Assembly (NCBI GenBank): GCA_025964635.1
Contig: JAOPYP010000534.1
Coordinates: 1 to 8,571 of the forward strand
Length of the DNA stretch: 8,571 nucleotides
Reading direction: 5' to 3'
DNA from: Actinomycetes bacterium
GTDB taxonomy: Bacteria > Actinomycetota > Actinomycetes > Streptosporangiales > Streptosporangiaceae
Within the stretch, counting starts at the first letter, position 1. Each line of letters starts with the position of its first letter. Shown piece by piece: positions 7,768 through 8,571 of this stretch. Under the pieces are notes generated by a model. The model worked only from the letters and a program-made list of their open reading frames with translations. It was not told where the DNA came from and did no database searches. The translations under genes were made by a program, and so were the position numbers.

Positions 7768-8571
7768 CTGACCAGCCAGATGCCAGCCAGATGACAGGCC
7801 AGCCAGATGAGGCCAAGCCGCCGCCCGGCCCGCGGTCGGCCCGGCGCCGCGCGTCCCGCCTGGTGGACATTGCCGAAGCGGTGGGGGTGCACACCTCGAC
7901 CGTGTCCCGGGTGCTCAACGGTGACCCGGCGCAGTCAGTCCGGCCGGAGGTCTACGAGAAGATCTGGCGCACCGCCCGGCAGCAAGGCTACCGGCCCAAC
8001 GCGCTGGCCCGGGCGCTCAAACGGCGGCGCACCGGCGCCCTGGCCTTCGTCATCCCGCTGCTGCGCAACCCGATCTGGGTCCGGCTGCAGCGCGGCGCGC
8101 TGCAGCGGGCCAGCGAACGCGGCTACGTTGTCATGATCATGGAGGAGCCCGGTGACGACCCGCAGCCGCCGGCCAGCTACCGCTACCTGGTCGAGGAGAG
8201 CCGCGCGGACGGCCTGCTGCTGGCCACCTCGCTGCGGATCCCGGCGCACGCCGACGGCGGCCCCGTGGTGCCGCACGTGTACGTGAACCGGCGGGGGCCG
8301 GAGCACGGGAACGACGTGGTGATGGACGAGCCGGCCGCGGTGCGGCTGTTCCTGGAGCACGTGGGCGGGCTCGGGCACCGGAGCGTCGCGCTCATCGACG
8401 GGCCGTCCGCCGTGGACACCGTGCACCGCCGGGAGATGGCGGCCCGGCGGATCTGCGCCGGCCGGGACATGCAGCTCACCGTGCTGCACGCCGACGGGAC
8501 CGAGGAAGGTGGCTGGGCGGCGACGCAGCGGTTGCTGCGCCGCGCGGCGCCGGGGGGCGGCGCGCCGCGGG
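7764..8571 (+). CDS. LacI-family transcriptional regulator, 3' end cut by window
   Basis: The frame stays open to the right edge, giving 269 codons, so most of a typical protein of about 340 residues is present. A polar, Pro/Arg-rich lead (1-32) precedes the helix-turn-helix at about 33-53 (LVDIAEAVGVHTSTVSRVLNG) and the hinge helix (YRPNALARALK). The ligand-binding domain follows, starting GALAFVIP and including VVMDE (D188) and GLGHRSVALIDGPS. The domain's usual DN is DE here. GTG 7764 overlaps the preceding stop (GTGA), which suggests coupling. ATG 7791 is the only other nearby in-frame start, and neither has a Shine-Dalgarno sequence. It probably represses this operon, perhaps through the palindrome at 276-293. 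LacI proteins mostly sense sugars or nucleosides, so control of a peptide operon is notable. Confidence 0.93.
   Translation, partial: MTDQPDASQMTGQPDEAKPPPGPRSARRRASRLVDIAEAVGVHTSTVSRVLNGDPAQSVRPEVYEKIWRTARQQGYRPNALARALKRRRTGALAFVIPLLRNPIWVRLQRGALQRASERGYVVMIMEEPGDDPQPPASYRYLVEESRADGLLLATSLRIPAHADGGPVVPHVYVNRRGPEHGNDVVMDEPAAVRLFLEHVGGLGHRSVALIDGPSAVDTVHRREMAARRICAGRDMQLTVLHADGTEEGGWAATQRLLRRAAPGGGAPR
7772..7809. repeat. 11-bp repeat CCAGCCAGATG, three copies at the regulator start
   Basis: Identical copies lie at 7772-7782, 7783-7793 (directly adjacent) and 7799-7809 (after ACAGG). They fall inside the first 16 codons of the LacI-type gene. Each contains an ATG, but only the middle one (7791) is in frame with the helix-turn-helix. 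Because 11 is not a multiple of three, gain or loss of a copy would shift the frame. Confidence 0.75.

Noticed and set aside
7807..8136. A 109-codon plus-strand ORF within the regulator region
   Set aside because: It is out of frame with the LacI helix-turn-helix and ligand domain and has a compositionally biased product. It begins in the third 11-bp repeat, which merely supplies an ATG.

Overview
The window is very GC-rich, with GTG starts, GC-ending third codon positions and long meaningless open frames on the opposite strand. This is typical of a high-GC actinomycete (Actinomycetota). Nothing in it fixes the genus, and I see no RNA gene, insertion sequence, CRISPR array or phage gene.

Layout. 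Bases 1-200 hold a doubtful leftward ORF of 62 codons with a 15-bp tandem repeat. Bases 201-420 are the control region, with an 8+8 bp perfect inverted repeat (276-293), a strong potential hairpin (about 322-349) and the start signals of the first gene. From 421 to the right edge, eight genes run left to right as one apparent operon: a peptide-binding lipoprotein (SBP_bac_5), two DppB/DppC-type permeases, two DppD/DppF-type ATPases, an Ntn hydrolase of the glycosylasparaginase (AGA) type, an M55 zinc D-aminopeptidase like Bacillus subtilis DppA, and a LacI-family repressor cut by the window end. From the second permease onward every junction is a 4-bp ATGA or GTGA overlap, so importer, hydrolases and regulator are probably translated in a coupled way.

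How the genes fit together. The importer should bring short peptides into the cytoplasm. Neither hydrolase has a signal peptide, so both should act there on the imported material. AGA-type enzymes cut the side-chain amide of an Asp/Asn residue whose alpha-amino and alpha-carboxyl groups are free. M55 enzymes remove N-terminal D-amino acids. Together they cover linkages that ordinary aminopeptidases leave, which suggests a salvage system for peptides with beta-aspartyl (isoaspartyl) and D-residues. Candidate sources are cell-wall fragments, aged proteins or another isopeptide polymer. The family calls are strong. The shared substrate is inference.

The most unusual points are the pairing of the two hydrolases with a Dpp importer under a LacI-type regulator, the altered active-site surroundings of the AGA-like enzyme, the operator-like palindrome, and a triple 11-bp repeat across the regulator's start.
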